From Heliomicrobium undosum (GTDB lineage Bacteria; Bacillota; Desulfitobacteriia; Heliobacteriales; Heliobacteriaceae): a DNA stretch of 64,000 nucleotides. Positions 38,913 to 48,385 of this stretch are shown piece by piece (position 1 is the first letter of the stretch; each line of letters begins with the position of its first letter). The DNA lies in contig NZ_WXEY01000004.1 in NCBI RefSeq assembly GCF_009877425.1, positions 212,331-276,330 on the forward strand, given 5' to 3'. Both the position numbers and the translations under genes were made by a program. Below the pieces are notes generated by a model. It ran no database searches. It worked only from the letters and a program-made list of their open reading frames with translations, and was not told the origin of the DNA.

Positions 38913-40574
38913 ATGAATCGATACTATCGCATCTGGCGGATCACCAGCATGTTTGTTCTCTTTTTCATCCAGTTCTGGTGGCTCAAGCGCCGGGAAGGCC
39001 GCTTGGACAGGGAAGAAAGGGAAAAGCGGTGGTCATCCCTTTACCATCGGATGGGAACCCGCTTCTGCAAAACGGCGACCGAACTGGGAGGACTGCTGAT
39101 CAAGGCGGGCCAGTTCTTCGCCACCCGTGTGGACGTACTCCCCGTCGAGGTGACGAGCGAACTCTCCCAACTGCAGGATGCCGTTCCCCCAGCGCCCTAT
39201 GAGCACATCGAAAAGACCATCCGCGAGGACCTGGGGCAACCGGCGGAGGCGCTCTTTTCTCAAATTGATTCGGCGCCTTTGGCGGCGGCGTCCCTAGGAC
39301 AGGTTCACCGGGCCGTACTCCCGACGGGTGAACAAGTGGCCGTCAAGGTGTTGCGGCCCCGGATCCATGAGATCATCCAGGCTGACTTTGAAGCCATCCA
39401 GTTGACCATGCTTCTGGCCAAGGTCTTTACGGACATAAACAGCCAGATGGATATGGATGCCATCTACCGGGAGATGCAGCAAACCTTCTCCGACGAACTC
39501 GATTATCGGTTGGAGGCCTCTCACGCGGAACGATTCCGCAAAAATCTTTCCGTCTTTGAGAACGTGTACATACCGAAGATCCATAGCAAGTACTCCACCC
39601 GCCGCATCTTGACCATGGAATTCATCGATGGGCGCAAGGTGGACGATTATGCCTTTCTCGAAGCGAACGGCATCGACCGCAAGGAGATGGGCCATCGCCT
39701 CATCCGCCTCTTTTTGCACATGATCGTCAATGACGGCTTCTTCCACGCCGACCCGCACCAGGGCAACCTCTATGTGAAAGCCGACGGCACCCTGGTTGTA
39801 CTTGACTTCGGCATGGTCGGGGAAATCACCCCGCTGACCAAAGAAAATCTGAAGAACCTGCTCTTTTCCGTTGTCGAGCGAGACAGCGAAAAGATGGTGG
39901 AAGCCATGGGCAACCTGGGCTTCCTGCGTCCCACGGCCAACCGCAACCTGGTGCGGCGAGCGATGGAGTTCTTCCTAGAGCACCACTCGCCGGAACAGAT
40001 GAAGGAGATGGAACGGACCAAGAACCTCGGTCCCCTTGGTTCGGAGATCCGCGAGTTCATCTATGACCAGCCGATGCAGATCCCAGCCCACATGATCTTC
40101 TTGGGTCGAGCCGTGCTCACCGTCACCGGTGTCGCCTTCGGTCTTGATCGGGAGATGGACGCCGAAGTGGCGGCGCCCTACATCAAAAAGCTGATGGACG
40201 ACACTGATGGCGGCCTCGCCAAGATGCTGCTGAACCGGGTGAAGGGATACGGCGCTACGCTGATCGGCCTGCCGACGCTGATGCACCGGACGTTAAAAAA
40301 AGCCGATCTGGGCGACCTGCATGTGAAGGTCAGCAATCTGGGCGACATTCAGCGGGGCGTCATGTTCCAGAGCCGCCTGGCCAACCGCATTGTCCTTGCT
40401 ATCCTGACCTCGACTTCCTTGATCTGCGCCACCATCTTCTATACACAGCACTTTTTTGTCGAGGCGGAGGCAGCAGCCCTGATCGGCGCGTTGTTCGGGT
40501 CGATCCTGCTCTGGTCCTCTCGCCAGAAACCCCGCGATTCCAGCCAGCCCTTGAACCGCTACGGTCCTTTCTAA
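38913..40574 (+). CDS. ABC1/UbiB family protein kinase-like protein
   Basis: A 553-residue ABC1 (AarF/UbiB) family protein. The family KxGQ motif is KAGQFFATRVDVLP, the ATP-lysine lies in VAVKVLRPR, and the catalytic and metal motifs are HADPHQGNLY and VLDFGMVGE. Two C-terminal hydrophobic segments (about 490-510 and 515-535) anchor it in the membrane. UbiB-type proteins support quinone synthesis or lipid handling; heliobacteria use menaquinone, so the exact substrate is open. GAGGAGCGA precedes ATG 38913. Confidence 0.9.
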   Translation: MNRYYRIWRITSMFVLFFIQFWWLKRREGRLDREEREKRWSSLYHRMGTRFCKTATELGGLLIKAGQFFATRVDVLPVEVTSELSQLQDAVPPAPYEHIEKTIREDLGQPAEALFSQIDSAPLAAASLGQVHRAVLPTGEQVAVKVLRPRIHEIIQADFEAIQLTMLLAKVFTDINSQMDMDAIYREMQQTFSDELDYRLEASHAERFRKNLSVFENVYIPKIHSKYSTRRILTMEFIDGRKVDDYAFLEANGIDRKEMGHRLIRLFLHMIVNDGFFHADPHQGNLYVKADGTLVVLDFGMVGEITPLTKENLKNLLFSVVERDSEKMVEAMGNLGFLRPTANRNLVRRAMEFFLEHHSPEQMKEMERTKNLGPLGSEIREFIYDQPMQIPAHMIFLGRAVLTVTGVAFGLDREMDAEVAAPYIKKLMDDTDGGLAKMLLNRVKGYGATLIGLPTLMHRTLKKADLGDLHVKVSNLGDIQRGVMFQSRLANRIVLAILTSTSLICATIFYTQHFFVEAEAAALIGALFGSILLWSSRQKPRDSSQPLNRYGPF

Positions 40575-40675
40575 GCGGTGAATTTCATTTTATATATCCG
40601 CGCGATTACCGCAGCGGCAGTACCACACAATGTCCTCTAGCAACCCTGACAGAAGTGAAGGAGGTGAGCGCTACA

Positions 40676-40909
40676 ATGGTGGAGGCGCAAAACCTGAGCG
40701 GTTGTGAACAGAAAAAAACCCTCGGCGCCTGGGAATTCTCCATCAAAGAGACGGAAGACGGATTCACGATCAACATCAAGGGCGACAAGGAACGACTGCG
40801 GGCGAAGCGGGAGGCCATAGAAGCCTTCAAAGAGTTTCAACGCAAAGCAAAGAAAGCCGGTTTTCATCATCCTATTTTTCATTTTTTCAGCCATCTTGAC
40901 CGGGAATAA
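40676..40909 (+). CDS. small charged protein, function unknown
   Basis: A 77-residue protein with a beta-type first half (LGAWEFSIKETEDGFTINIKGD) and a basic helical second half ending in a histidine/phenylalanine-rich tail (HHPIFHFFSHLDRE). ATG 40676 is placed by AAGGAGGTGAG, so the gene is probably real. A terminator-like hairpin lies downstream. No known family is recognised. Confidence 0.7.
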   Translation: MVEAQNLSGCEQKKTLGAWEFSIKETEDGFTINIKGDKERLRAKREAIEAFKEFQRKAKKAGFHHPIFHFFSHLDRE

Positions 40910-40945
40910 GCCCGGCTGATACCAATCATTCTTGCTATCATACCG

Positions 40946-40982
40946 ATAAGGAGCCGCGCCTTGTGCGATGCTCCTTATTTCA
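40946..40982 (+). terminator. terminator before the epimerase gene
   Basis: ATAAGGAGC (40946-40954) and GCTCCTTAT (40970-40978), perfect 9-bp stem, followed by TTCATTT. Confidence 0.7.
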
Positions 40983-41006
40983 TTTCCTGCCGAAGGAGGT
41001 CGTAGG

Positions 41007-41912
41007 GTGAACATCTTGGTGACGGGAGGAACCGGTTTTGTCGGCGGCGCCCTCGTGGAGCACCTGATCAAGAGCGGCCATCAAGTGTCTCTGTTGTCAC
41101 GGAGGAAGGGAAAAGACCGGCGAATCCGCTGGTTTCCGCTGCAGGATGGCCGATTTCCGGCAGAATCCTTGGAGGGTGTGGAAATAGTCGTCAACCTGGC
41201 TGGGGAAAATATTGGCGGCAGCCGCTGGACGGAAGCGGCGAAAAGGCGCATCCTCGATAGCCGGGTGAGCCTGACGAGCCAGCTCGTGTCCGCTTGCCGG
41301 AAACGGCGCGAACAGTGTGACAACATGCCCAGACTGTTGATCAACGCCTCCGCGGTGGGCTATTATGGAACCGGCGAAGAGACCATCTTCACGGAAGAGG
41401 ATGGACCGGGCTGCGGTTTTTTGGCTGATGTCTGTCGCCGGTGGGAAGCCGCAGCGGAGGAAGCTTCCCCGTTCGGGATCCGCGTGATCCGGTTGCGCCT
41501 GGGCGTCGTTTTAGGTCCTGACGGGGGGATGCTGGCGAAAATGGACAGACCCTTTCGCTTCGGCCTGGGCGGTGTGGTCGGATCGGGACGCCAGTGGATC
41601 TCCTGGGTCCATCGCGACGATGTGCTCGGCGTGATCGATCAGGCGATCGAGGATGAAGCCATGACCGGCGCTTACAACCTCTGCAGCTTCAACCCAGTGA
41701 CGATGGCGGAACTCTGCCATGCCCTGGCGGGGCGTTTGGGGGGACGAGCCTGGGCGACCGTGCCCGCTTTTGCGCTCCGGCTGGCCTTCGGTGATATGGC
41801 CGATGAGATGCTTTTAAGCGGCCAGCGCGTATTGCCGAAGCGGCTCAGCGAAGCGGGCTATCGTTTCCGGCATTCGCGCCTTGAGGAGGCGTTGACGGCG
41901 ATTTACCGGTAG
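41007..41912 (+). CDS. TIGR01777 family NAD(P)-dependent epimerase
   Basis: A 301-residue extended short-chain dehydrogenase-like protein. The Rossmann motif is ILVTGGTGFVGGALVEHL; NLAGENIGGSRWTEAAKRRI and SAVGYYGTGEE are diagnostic of the TIGR01777 (YfcH/SULA) family. The C-terminal part with GSGRQWISWVHRDDV and LPKRLSEAGYRFRH is also typical. Its substrate is unknown in any organism to my knowledge. GTG 41007 follows AAGGAGGTCGTAGG. Repeat copy 2 lies 75 bases downstream. Confidence 0.92.
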   Translation: MNILVTGGTGFVGGALVEHLIKSGHQVSLLSRRKGKDRRIRWFPLQDGRFPAESLEGVEIVVNLAGENIGGSRWTEAAKRRILDSRVSLTSQLVSACRKRREQCDNMPRLLINASAVGYYGTGEETIFTEEDGPGCGFLADVCRRWEAAAEEASPFGIRVIRLRLGVVLGPDGGMLAKMDRPFRFGLGGVVGSGRQWISWVHRDDVLGVIDQAIEDEAMTGAYNLCSFNPVTMAELCHALAGRLGGRAWATVPAFALRLAFGDMADEMLLSGQRVLPKRLSEAGYRFRHSRLEEALTAIYR

Positions 41913-41987
41913 GCGCTTGTCCATCAGGCATACCTGTCGATTCATGTGTACAGACTCTCAAAATTTGCCTTTCCGTCGAATCTTAGT

Positions 41988-42173
41988 GGTAAACCGGGGT
42001 GTATTGGCTCCGCTCGCTAAGGGCTCCGCGGCTGTTCGCTTGGTTGCTGCGCGGGCGCGCCAAACCTCTGGGCTTTTCAGCATGTCTATGGCGCGCTTTT
42101 CCGCTTCGCAACCTGCGCTCTCGACGCCGCTCCGCCCAAACCGCTCGCTCCGCCAATACACCCAGGGTTTACC
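41988..42173 (+). repeat. dispersed palindrome-ended repeat, copy 2
   Basis: A 186-bp copy of the element at 6558-6740, in the opposite orientation. Inner ends GGGTGTATTGG (41997-42007) and CCAATACACCC (42153-42163) are a perfect inverted repeat, extended outside by GGTAAACC/GGTTTACC. Relative to copy 1 an A-T pair in the terminal stem is replaced by G-C on both sides, i.e. a compensatory change. The flanking palindromes also differ between copies but remain self-complementary in each. Confidence 0.85.
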
Positions 42174-42313
42174 GTTTGCGTTGCATTGCTAACGGAGCTT
42201 ATCTTGAGCATGCGTAATGCTTCCGGAGAGTACCTTTATCGCTGACACTCCATAAGCGTGCGAGCAATGTAAATCATCTTCACAGAAGGACACTACAGTA
42301 AGGAGGCATCATT

Positions 42314-42709
42314 ATGGATAACATTACAGTCGGACTCAAAGGCTTCAAAGAGGAAAAGGTCACAGCCGACAATACGGCGATCAAGTACGGCTCCGGCGGT
42401 GTCGAAGTGTACGCCACGCCAGCCATGATCGGTCTGATGGAAGGAGCGGCTCTGGCTGCTGTCGACCCGCTTCTGCCGGAAGGGATGGCGACGGTGGGCA
42501 CCTATATCGCGGCCAGCCATCTGGCGGCGACGCCGGTGGGGATGACGGTGCGCTGTGAGGCGGAATTGACCGAGGTGGACGGAAAAAAGCTGGTTTTCAA
42601 GGTCGTCGCCTTTGATGAAGCGGAAAAGATCGGCGAAGGCGTTCACCACCGGTTTGTCATCCAGACGGAACGCTTCCTGGCCAAACAGGCTGCAAAGAAA
42701 AAAGGTTGA
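42314..42709 (+). CDS. thioesterase family protein, hot-dog fold
   Basis: A 131-residue protein resembling fluoroacetyl-CoA thioesterase (FlK) family members: TPAMIGLMEGAALAAVDPLLPEG contains the conserved helix, followed by VGTYIAASHLAATPVGMTV and a beta-rich second half ending in VHHRFVIQTERF. The family hydrolyses small acyl-CoA thioesters; in anaerobes the physiological substrate is usually unknown. AAGGAGGCATCATT precedes ATG 42314. It stands just upstream of fhs. Confidence 0.85.
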   Translation: MDNITVGLKGFKEEKVTADNTAIKYGSGGVEVYATPAMIGLMEGAALAAVDPLLPEGMATVGTYIAASHLAATPVGMTVRCEAELTEVDGKKLVFKVVAFDEAEKIGEGVHHRFVIQTERFLAKQAAKKKG

Positions 42710-42815
42710 GCGTTGCCGACGACCTGACAAAGCCGCAATCACCGTCGCATGGAAGGAAAACCAGCCCTGTTGCCGAAAATAAATGGGACGATCAACAGTG
42801 TAGGAGGGGCCTCCC

Positions 42816-44486
42816 TTGAAGACAGACATTGAAATCGCGCAGGAGGCGACGCTGCAGCCGATCATGGATGTGGCGCGCAGCCTCGGCATCCCGGAAAACG
42901 AAGTGGAACTGTACGGCAATTACAAGGCCAAGATCTCCCTGAAAGCCTTCGACCGGCTGAAAGAACGCCGGGAGGGGAAACTGATCCTCGTCACCGCCAT
43001 CAACCCGACACCTGCCGGTGAAGGGAAGACGACGACGACGGTCGGCCTTGGCGACGCCTTGCACCGAATCGGGAAAAAGGTGGTCATCGCCCTGCGGGAG
43101 CCCTCCCTGGGACCCAGTTTCGGCGTCAAGGGCGGCGCTGCTGGCGGTGGTTACGCCCAGATCGTGCCCATGGAAGACATTAACCTTCACTTCACCGGTG
43201 ATTTCCATGCCATCACATCGGCCCACAACCTGCTGGCGGCCATGCTGGACAACAGCCTTCAGCAGGGCAATCCCTTGAACATCGATCCGCGGCAGGTCGT
43301 CTTCCGCCGTGTGCTCGACCTGAACGACCGGGCGCTGCGCAAGGTGATCGTCGGTCTGGGCGGGCGCACCGACGGCATCCCTCGCGAATCCGGCTTTGAC
43401 ATCACCGTCGCTTCGGAGATCATGGCCATCCTCTGCCTGTCCAAGGACCTGATGGACCTGAAGGCGCGTTGCGCCAAGATCGTCGTCGCCTACACCTATG
43501 ACGGCAAGCCGGTCACCGCCGCCGATCTGGAGGCCCAGGGATCGATGGCCGTCCTGCTCAAAGACGCCATCAAGCCGAACCTCGTCCAGACCCTGGAGCA
43601 TACGCCGGCCTTCGTCCACGGCGGTCCTTTCGCGAACATCGCCCACGGCTGCAACTCCGTGACGGCGACCCAACTGGCCCTCAAACTGGGCGACTACTGT
43701 GTCACCGAAGCCGGTTTCGGCGCCGACCTGGGGGCGGAGAAGTTTTTCAACCTCAAGTGCCGCTTCGCCGGTCTGAAGCCGGACTGCACCGTCATCGTCG
43801 CCACCGTCCGGGCGCTCAAGTCCCACGGCGGCGTCGCCAAAGCCGACTTGAACCGGGAGAACCTGGAGGCCCTCGCCAAGGGCTTCGGCAACCTGGAGAA
43901 ACATATCGAAAACGTCGCCAAATTCGGCGTGCCGGCTGTTGTGGCCATCAACGCCTTCCCGACCGACACCAAGGCGGAATTGGATTATGTCTACGAACGC
44001 TGCCGCGAGATGGGCATCGATGTGGCCTTGTCTGAGGTGTGGGCCAAGGGCGGTGAGGGCGGCCGCGAACTAGCCGAAAAAGTCGTCGCGGCCATCGAGA
44101 CGAAACCCTCCCACTTCAGCGTCCTCTACGACAGCGGCCTGCCGATCAAGGAAAAGATCGCCGCTATCGTCCGCGAGGTCTACGGCGGCGACGCCGTGGC
44201 CTACACGGCGGAGGCGGAGAAACACATCAAAACCTTTACCGACCTGGGCTATGGCGCTCTGCCGGTCTGCATGGCAAAGACCCAGTACTCCCTTTCCGAC
44301 GACATGACCAAGATCGGCCGGCCGGAAGGCTTCACGGTCACCGTCCGCGAGGTGCGCCTCTCGGCAGGGGCCGGCTTCCTCGTCGTCATCACCGGCGCGA
44401 TCATGACCATGCCGGGGCTTCCGAAGCGTCCAGCGGCCTGTTCCATCGACATCGACGAAAACGGGCGGATCGTGGGCCTCTTCTAA
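42816..44486 (+). CDS. fhs: formate-tetrahydrofolate ligase
   Basis: A 556-residue protein of normal length. The ATP-binding signature is [20 protein letters not shown], and [23 protein letters not shown] follows. It joins formate to tetrahydrofolate using ATP, giving 10-formyl-THF for purines and, with the folate genes downstream, one-carbon metabolism. TTG 42816 follows TAGGAGGGG. A GC-rich hairpin lies downstream at 44540-44564. Confidence 0.97.
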   Translation: MKTDIEIAQEATLQPIMDVARSLGIPENEVELYGNYKAKISLKAFDRLKERREGKLILVTAINPTPAGEGKTTTTVGLGDALHRIGKKVVIALREPSLGPSFGVKGGAAGGGYAQIVPMEDINLHFTGDFHAITSAHNLLAAMLDNSLQQGNPLNIDPRQVVFRRVLDLNDRALRKVIVGLGGRTDGIPRESGFDITVASEIMAILCLSKDLMDLKARCAKIVVAYTYDGKPVTAADLEAQGSMAVLLKDAIKPNLVQTLEHTPAFVHGGPFANIAHGCNSVTATQLALKLGDYCVTEAGFGADLGAEKFFNLKCRFAGLKPDCTVIVATVRALKSHGGVAKADLNRENLEALAKGFGNLEKHIENVAKFGVPAVVAINAFPTDTKAELDYVYERCREMGIDVALSEVWAKGGEGGRELAEKVVAAIETKPSHFSVLYDSGLPIKEKIAAIVREVYGGDAVAYTAEAEKHIKTFTDLGYGALPVCMAKTQYSLSDDMTKIGRPEGFTVTVREVRLSAGAGFLVVITGAIMTMPGLPKRPAACSIDIDENGRIVGLF

Positions 44487-44539
44487 GCCTGTGAGGTTAT
44501 TTCCAAAAAAGCGTACGATTTTCCGATGCGCACACCGCT

Positions 44540-44564
44540 CATCCCCGGGGAACATCCGGGGATG
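44540..44564 (+). terminator. hairpin after fhs
   Basis: CATCCCCGG (44540-44548) and CCGGGGATG (44556-44564), perfect 9-bp stem but with no T-run. A weak terminator or mRNA 3'-end structure. Confidence 0.45.
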
Positions 44565-44618
44565 CTTGCTTTCCGCCGGTTCACGTTCACCGGATAAAAC
44601 GTTCTGGAGGGAACTCTG

Positions 44619-45143
44619 CTGGAACGCGTGCAACAAATCCTCGATCATCCACGCTTCATCGACTGCCTTTCTCGCAATGAGGAAAAAGAAGCGAGCCGGC
44701 GCTTCTGCCGCCATGACATGACCCACCTGCTGGATGTGGCCCGCATCGCCTATATCCTCGCCCTGGAGAAACCAGCGGCCTTTGACGCCTTTGCCCGCGC
44801 TATCGGCCATCCCGAACGGGGGCAAGCGGCCAAGGAGGTCGTCTACGGGGCCGCGCTCCTGCACGACATGGGCAAGTGGAAACAGTATGAAGACGGCGAG
44901 GACCACGCCGAAGTGGGGGCGCGCCTCTGCCTGGGTGTGCTCGGCGAATGCGGCTACAGCCAGAGCGAGATCGACGTCATCGCCGAGGCCATCGTCAACC
45001 ACCGCAAAAAAGGGAAAAACCGCAGTGACAGCTTCCTGGGCAGCATTTTGGCCCAGGCCGATGTCCATTCGCGACTCTGCTGCCGCTGTGGCGGCAAGTC
45101 GGACTGCCGCTGGCGGCTCAAGCAGGAGCGTCTAGAATACTAG
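44619..45143 (+). CDS. HD-domain phosphohydrolase upstream of folP
   Basis: A protein of about 171-174 residues with the HD metal-binding pattern: CRHDMTHLLDVARI, then ALLHDMGKWKQYEDGEDHAEVG, and a later NHRKKGKN. The C-terminus has four closely spaced cysteines (LCCRCGGKSDC). The conventional start is GTG 44628, but GGAGGG is 16 bases away; CTG 44619 is seven bases from it and gives LERVQQILDHP. HD proteins hydrolyse phosphate esters of nucleotides or related molecules. The location next to folP and folB-folK suggests a folate-pathway phosphatase, which is inference. Confidence 0.82.
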   Translation: MERVQQILDHPRFIDCLSRNEEKEASRRFCRHDMTHLLDVARIAYILALEKPAAFDAFARAIGHPERGQAAKEVVYGAALLHDMGKWKQYEDGEDHAEVGARLCLGVLGECGYSQSEIDVIAEAIVNHRKKGKNRSDSFLGSILAQADVHSRLCCRCGGKSDCRWRLKQERLEY

Positions 45144-45157
45144 GGGGAGGAGTCGCC

Positions 45158-46339
45158 ATCAAGACGGTACAGATCATTGAAGTCCACGACAGGGAAGACC
45201 TGTGGCGGCTGATCGACAGCATCGGCTGCGATCCCGCCGGCACGGCCATCATGGCCGAAAAAGGGGTTCATCGCATCCTCCGTGTCAACGGCGTTCCGGC
45301 CAAGGCAGCCAACCTGCTCAAGCAGGAGTTGCTCGCCCGTGGCGGCGACTGCGCCGTCCGGCGGCAAACCTGTGTCCTGACCGTCGAGGAGACAGACTGC
45401 ATCCTCATGGGCACGGAACGGCAATACCGCGACCTCTGTCGCAAGCTGCGCATGCAGCCCTTCGGACTAAAGGGGCTCGCTGACCGGATCGAGGGCGCCC
45501 TTCGGCGATACGACAGACAGGATCCCCATCGCCTCGACTGCCGGGGAAAAAGGCTAGTCGTCGGTGAAAGGACCCTGGTCATGGGCATCCTCAACCTGAC
45601 GCCCGATAGCTTTTCCGACGGCGGTTCCTACCCGGAGATTCGCGACGCCCTGCGGCGGATGGAGGCGATGGTGGCGGAAGGAGCCGATATCATCGATGTG
45701 GGCGCTGAATCGACGCGACCCGGCGCCATGGCGCTGACAGCGGAAGAAGAGATGGAACGGCTGATGCCCTTTTTGCGCGAGATCATCCCGAACTGCCCTG
45801 TGCCCGTCTCCGTCGACACCTACAAAGCGGCGACGGCGCGGCAGGCGCTGGAAGCGGGCGCCCACATCATCAACGACATCTGGGGTTTGCAGTTTGACCC
45901 GGACATGGCCGCCGTCGCCGCCGAATACGGTGCGCCCGTTGTGGTGATGCACAACCGCCGCGATACAGACTATGTCGATTTGATGGGCGAGATCGTCGCC
46001 TTCTTGGAAGAGAGCGTTCATATTGCCGAAACAGCGGGGATCCCGCCGGAGGCGATCATCGTCGATCCAGGCATCGGCTTCGGCAAAACCTACGATCAGA
46101 ACCTCGATGTGATGAACCGGCTCGGGGAACTGCGGGTGCTCGGCAAAAGGATCCTGCTCGGCACGTCGCGCAAGTCCCTCATCGCCCGCACCCTTGATCT
46201 GCCGCCCCATGACCGAGTCGAGGGGACCTTAGCCACGACTGCTCTCGGCATCGCTAAGGGGGTTGACATCATCCGGGTCCATGACGTGCGGGCCAACGTG
46301 CGGGCAGCCCGCATGGCCGACGCCATGGTCCGTCGATGA
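45158..46339 (+). CDS. folP: dihydropteroate synthase with N-terminal extension
   Basis: The catalytic TIM barrel begins at VMGILNLTPDSFSDGG and contains VGAESTRPGA, DTYKAATARQAL and GIGFGKTYDQN; it condenses the pterin diphosphate with p-aminobenzoate. About 110 residues precede the barrel, as in several Clostridia. The coding frame clearly extends upstream of ATG 45251 (362 aa form), back to a strong GGGGGAGGAG at 45142-45151, but no ATG, GTG or TTG occurs there. ATC 45158, six bases after it, is the best-placed initiation codon (393 aa form). Confidence 0.93.
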   Translation: MKTVQIIEVHDREDLWRLIDSIGCDPAGTAIMAEKGVHRILRVNGVPAKAANLLKQELLARGGDCAVRRQTCVLTVEETDCILMGTERQYRDLCRKLRMQPFGLKGLADRIEGALRRYDRQDPHRLDCRGKRLVVGERTLVMGILNLTPDSFSDGGSYPEIRDALRRMEAMVAEGADIIDVGAESTRPGAMALTAEEEMERLMPFLREIIPNCPVPVSVDTYKAATARQALEAGAHIINDIWGLQFDPDMAAVAAEYGAPVVVMHNRRDTDYVDLMGEIVAFLEESVHIAETAGIPPEAIIVDPGIGFGKTYDQNLDVMNRLGELRVLGKRILLGTSRKSLIARTLDLPPHDRVEGTLATTALGIAKGVDIIRVHDVRANVRAARMADAMVRR

Positions 46340-46391
46340 CAGATACGTCATCGAAAGGTCGATAGATCAATGAAAGGGTAGGTGAACGACG

Positions 46392-47279
46392 ATGGGTCGG
46401 ATAGGTCGGATGGGTCAGATGGACCGCATCCTGCTTAAGGGCATGTCCTTTTACGGCTACCATGGCGCCTTGCCGGAGGAGCAGGTGTTGGGGCAGCCCT
46501 TTACGGTGGATCTGGAACTGGAGGTCGACCTGCGCCAGGCCGGCAAGAGCGACGCCGTGGAAGACTCAGTCCACTACGGCGAGGTCTACAACCGGGTGCG
46601 CGCGATCCTGGAGGGAACGCCCAAGGCGACGATCGAGGCGGTCGCCGAGGCCGTCGTCGTCGCCGTCTACCGAGATTTTCCCGCCGTCCAGGGCCTGAAG
46701 GTTCGTGTCGAGAAACCGAAAGCGCCGGTGCCGGGCCTCTTTCAGTCCATGGCGGTTGAGTTGAACCGGCCGGCGCCGGCCCGCTGTTTCATCGGATTGG
46801 GCAGCAACATGGGCGACCGGACGGCGAACCTGACCGAGGCCTTGCGCCGGCTCCAGCGAACGCCCGGCGTGGCTGTCATCGACCACTCCTCCTGGTACGC
46901 CACAAAACCGGTTGGTGTCGTCGACCAGGATGATTTTCTCAACGGCGTTGCCGCTCTGCTCTCCTGGTTGTCGCCACAGGAACTCCTGGCGCTGTTGTTA
47001 GAGACAGAACAGGCCATGGGGCGGGTGCGCCTCATGAAATGGGGACCTCGACTGATCGACCTCGACCTGCTCCTCTATGACGACGCCGTGATTGAAGAGG
47101 AGAATTTGACGGTTCCCCATCCTTTTATGGCCGAACGGGGCTTCGTGCTTGTCCCATTGGCCGAGATCGCCCCTGAACACCGCCATCCCGGCGGAGAGAT
47201 GACAAGGCAACTTTTGGAACAACTGCCCTGCAGTGCAGATGTGGTATTGCATGTCCCGAAGGGCTCCATTACAATATAA
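46392..47279 (+). CDS. folK: fused dihydroneopterin aldolase and HPPK
   Basis: A 295-residue bifunctional protein. Residues 10-125 are dihydroneopterin aldolase (FolB; FYGYHGALPEEQVLGQPF and the lysine in RVEKPKAP), and residues 130-295 are 6-hydroxymethyl-7,8-dihydropterin pyrophosphokinase (FolK; FIGLGSNMGDR, then WGPRLIDLDLLLYDD). These are the two steps before FolP. ATG 46392 has GGTAGGTGA upstream; ATG 46419 would remove an odd GRIGRMGQM repeat-derived N-terminus and begins at the family start MDRILLKGM. Confidence 0.95.
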   Translation: MGRIGRMGQMDRILLKGMSFYGYHGALPEEQVLGQPFTVDLELEVDLRQAGKSDAVEDSVHYGEVYNRVRAILEGTPKATIEAVAEAVVVAVYRDFPAVQGLKVRVEKPKAPVPGLFQSMAVELNRPAPARCFIGLGSNMGDRTANLTEALRRLQRTPGVAVIDHSSWYATKPVGVVDQDDFLNGVAALLSWLSPQELLALLLETEQAMGRVRLMKWGPRLIDLDLLLYDDAVIEEENLTVPHPFMAERGFVLVPLAEIAPEHRHPGGEMTRQLLEQLPCSADVVLHVPKGSITI

Positions 47280-47536
47280 GTTGTCCACCTCCGGGTTTGT
47301 CCGGAGGGACTGTATTCCCCCTGAGGGAAGCGGTACCCTTCCGCACTGATCGCGCGCCCGGGAACGGTTGACTGACAATGAACGAAAACACCGCTTGAAA
47401 CCGCTTGGAGCCCCCGGGGACCGAGACGGCGCTGGGTAAACGGAATAGGTCTGGATTGTTTTGGATAAACCAGGACCTTCTTCCCGCACCGTGTCCGGAC
47501 GGGCATTCGTGGCGGGGAGGAGGTATTTATTTTTTT
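47280..47536 (+). other. structured leader region before panC
   Basis: No gene is supported. A perfect hairpin CCTCCGG-GTTTGT-CCGGAGG lies near 47287-47306, and GGTCTGG/CCAGGACC-type pairing near 47448-47480. AGGAGGT then stands about 13 bases before the panC ATG. The length and structure could fit a cis-regulatory RNA, but I cannot assign a class. Confidence 0.4.
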
Positions 47537-48382
47537 ATGCGTCTGATCGAGAGCATCCGCGAGATGACCGCCTGGTCAAAAGAACAGGTCCGGGAGGGCC
47601 GCACCGTCGGTTTTGTGCCCACCATGGGCTACCTGCACGAAGGACACCTTACCTTGATGCGGCGGGCGCGCGAGGCCTGTGACCGCGTCGTCGTCAGCAT
47701 CTTCGTCAACCCCTTGCAGTTCGGCGCCGGGGAAGACTATGAGGAGTACCCTCGCGATCTGACACGGGACAGCCGGCTGGCCGAGTCGGCAGGCGTTGAC
47801 GTGCTCTTCGCCCCCGCTGTGCGGGAGATGTATCCCAAGGGCTACCACACCTTCGTCGACGTGGAGCGCCTGACCGAAGGCCTCTGCGGCGCCTCCCGGC
47901 CGGGTCATTTCCGGGGTGTTACCACCGTTGTCTGCAAACTCTTCAACATCGTCCGCCCTGACGTGGCCTACTTCGGTCAGAAGGATGCCCAGCAGTTGGC
48001 CATCATCCGCCGGATGACAGAAGACCTGAACCTTCCTGTCTCCGTCGTCGGCGTTCCCATCGTCCGCGAGGCGGACGGCCTGGCCATGTCCTCCCGCAAC
48101 GTCTACCTGTCGCCGGAGGAGCGACAGGCCGCCCTGGTCCTCTCGAAGGCGCTGGCGCGCGCCCGGGACCTCGTCGAAAGCGGTGAGCGGGACGCAGCGC
48201 GGCTGCGCCAGACCATCACCGAGACGATCACAGCGGAGCCGCTGGCCGCGATCGACTATGTCTCTATCGTGGACAACCGGTTTATCCAGCCTGTCGATAC
48301 CCTGGCGGGCGATTGTCTCATCGCCCTGGCTGTGCGCATCGGCAAAACGCGGCTCATCGACAACATGGTTGTGGAGGTGTAA
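47537..48382 (+). CDS. panC: pantoate-beta-alanine ligase
   Basis: A 281-residue protein. [18 protein letters not shown] contains the HIGH-like motif; FFVN-type [17 protein letters not shown] and the KMSKS-like [13 protein letters not shown] follow. It joins pantoate and beta-alanine with ATP to make pantothenate. ATG 47537 starts the family N-terminus [10 protein letters not shown], though it is further than usual from AGGAGGT. panD follows three bases later, supplying beta-alanine. Confidence 0.95.
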   Translation: MRLIESIREMTAWSKEQVREGRTVGFVPTMGYLHEGHLTLMRRAREACDRVVVSIFVNPLQFGAGEDYEEYPRDLTRDSRLAESAGVDVLFAPAVREMYPKGYHTFVDVERLTEGLCGASRPGHFRGVTTVVCKLFNIVRPDVAYFGQKDAQQLAIIRRMTEDLNLPVSVVGVPIVREADGLAMSSRNVYLSPEERQAALVLSKALARARDLVESGERDAARLRQTITETITAEPLAAIDYVSIVDNRFIQPVDTLAGDCLIALAVRIGKTRLIDNMVVEV

Positions 48383-48385
48383 CAA

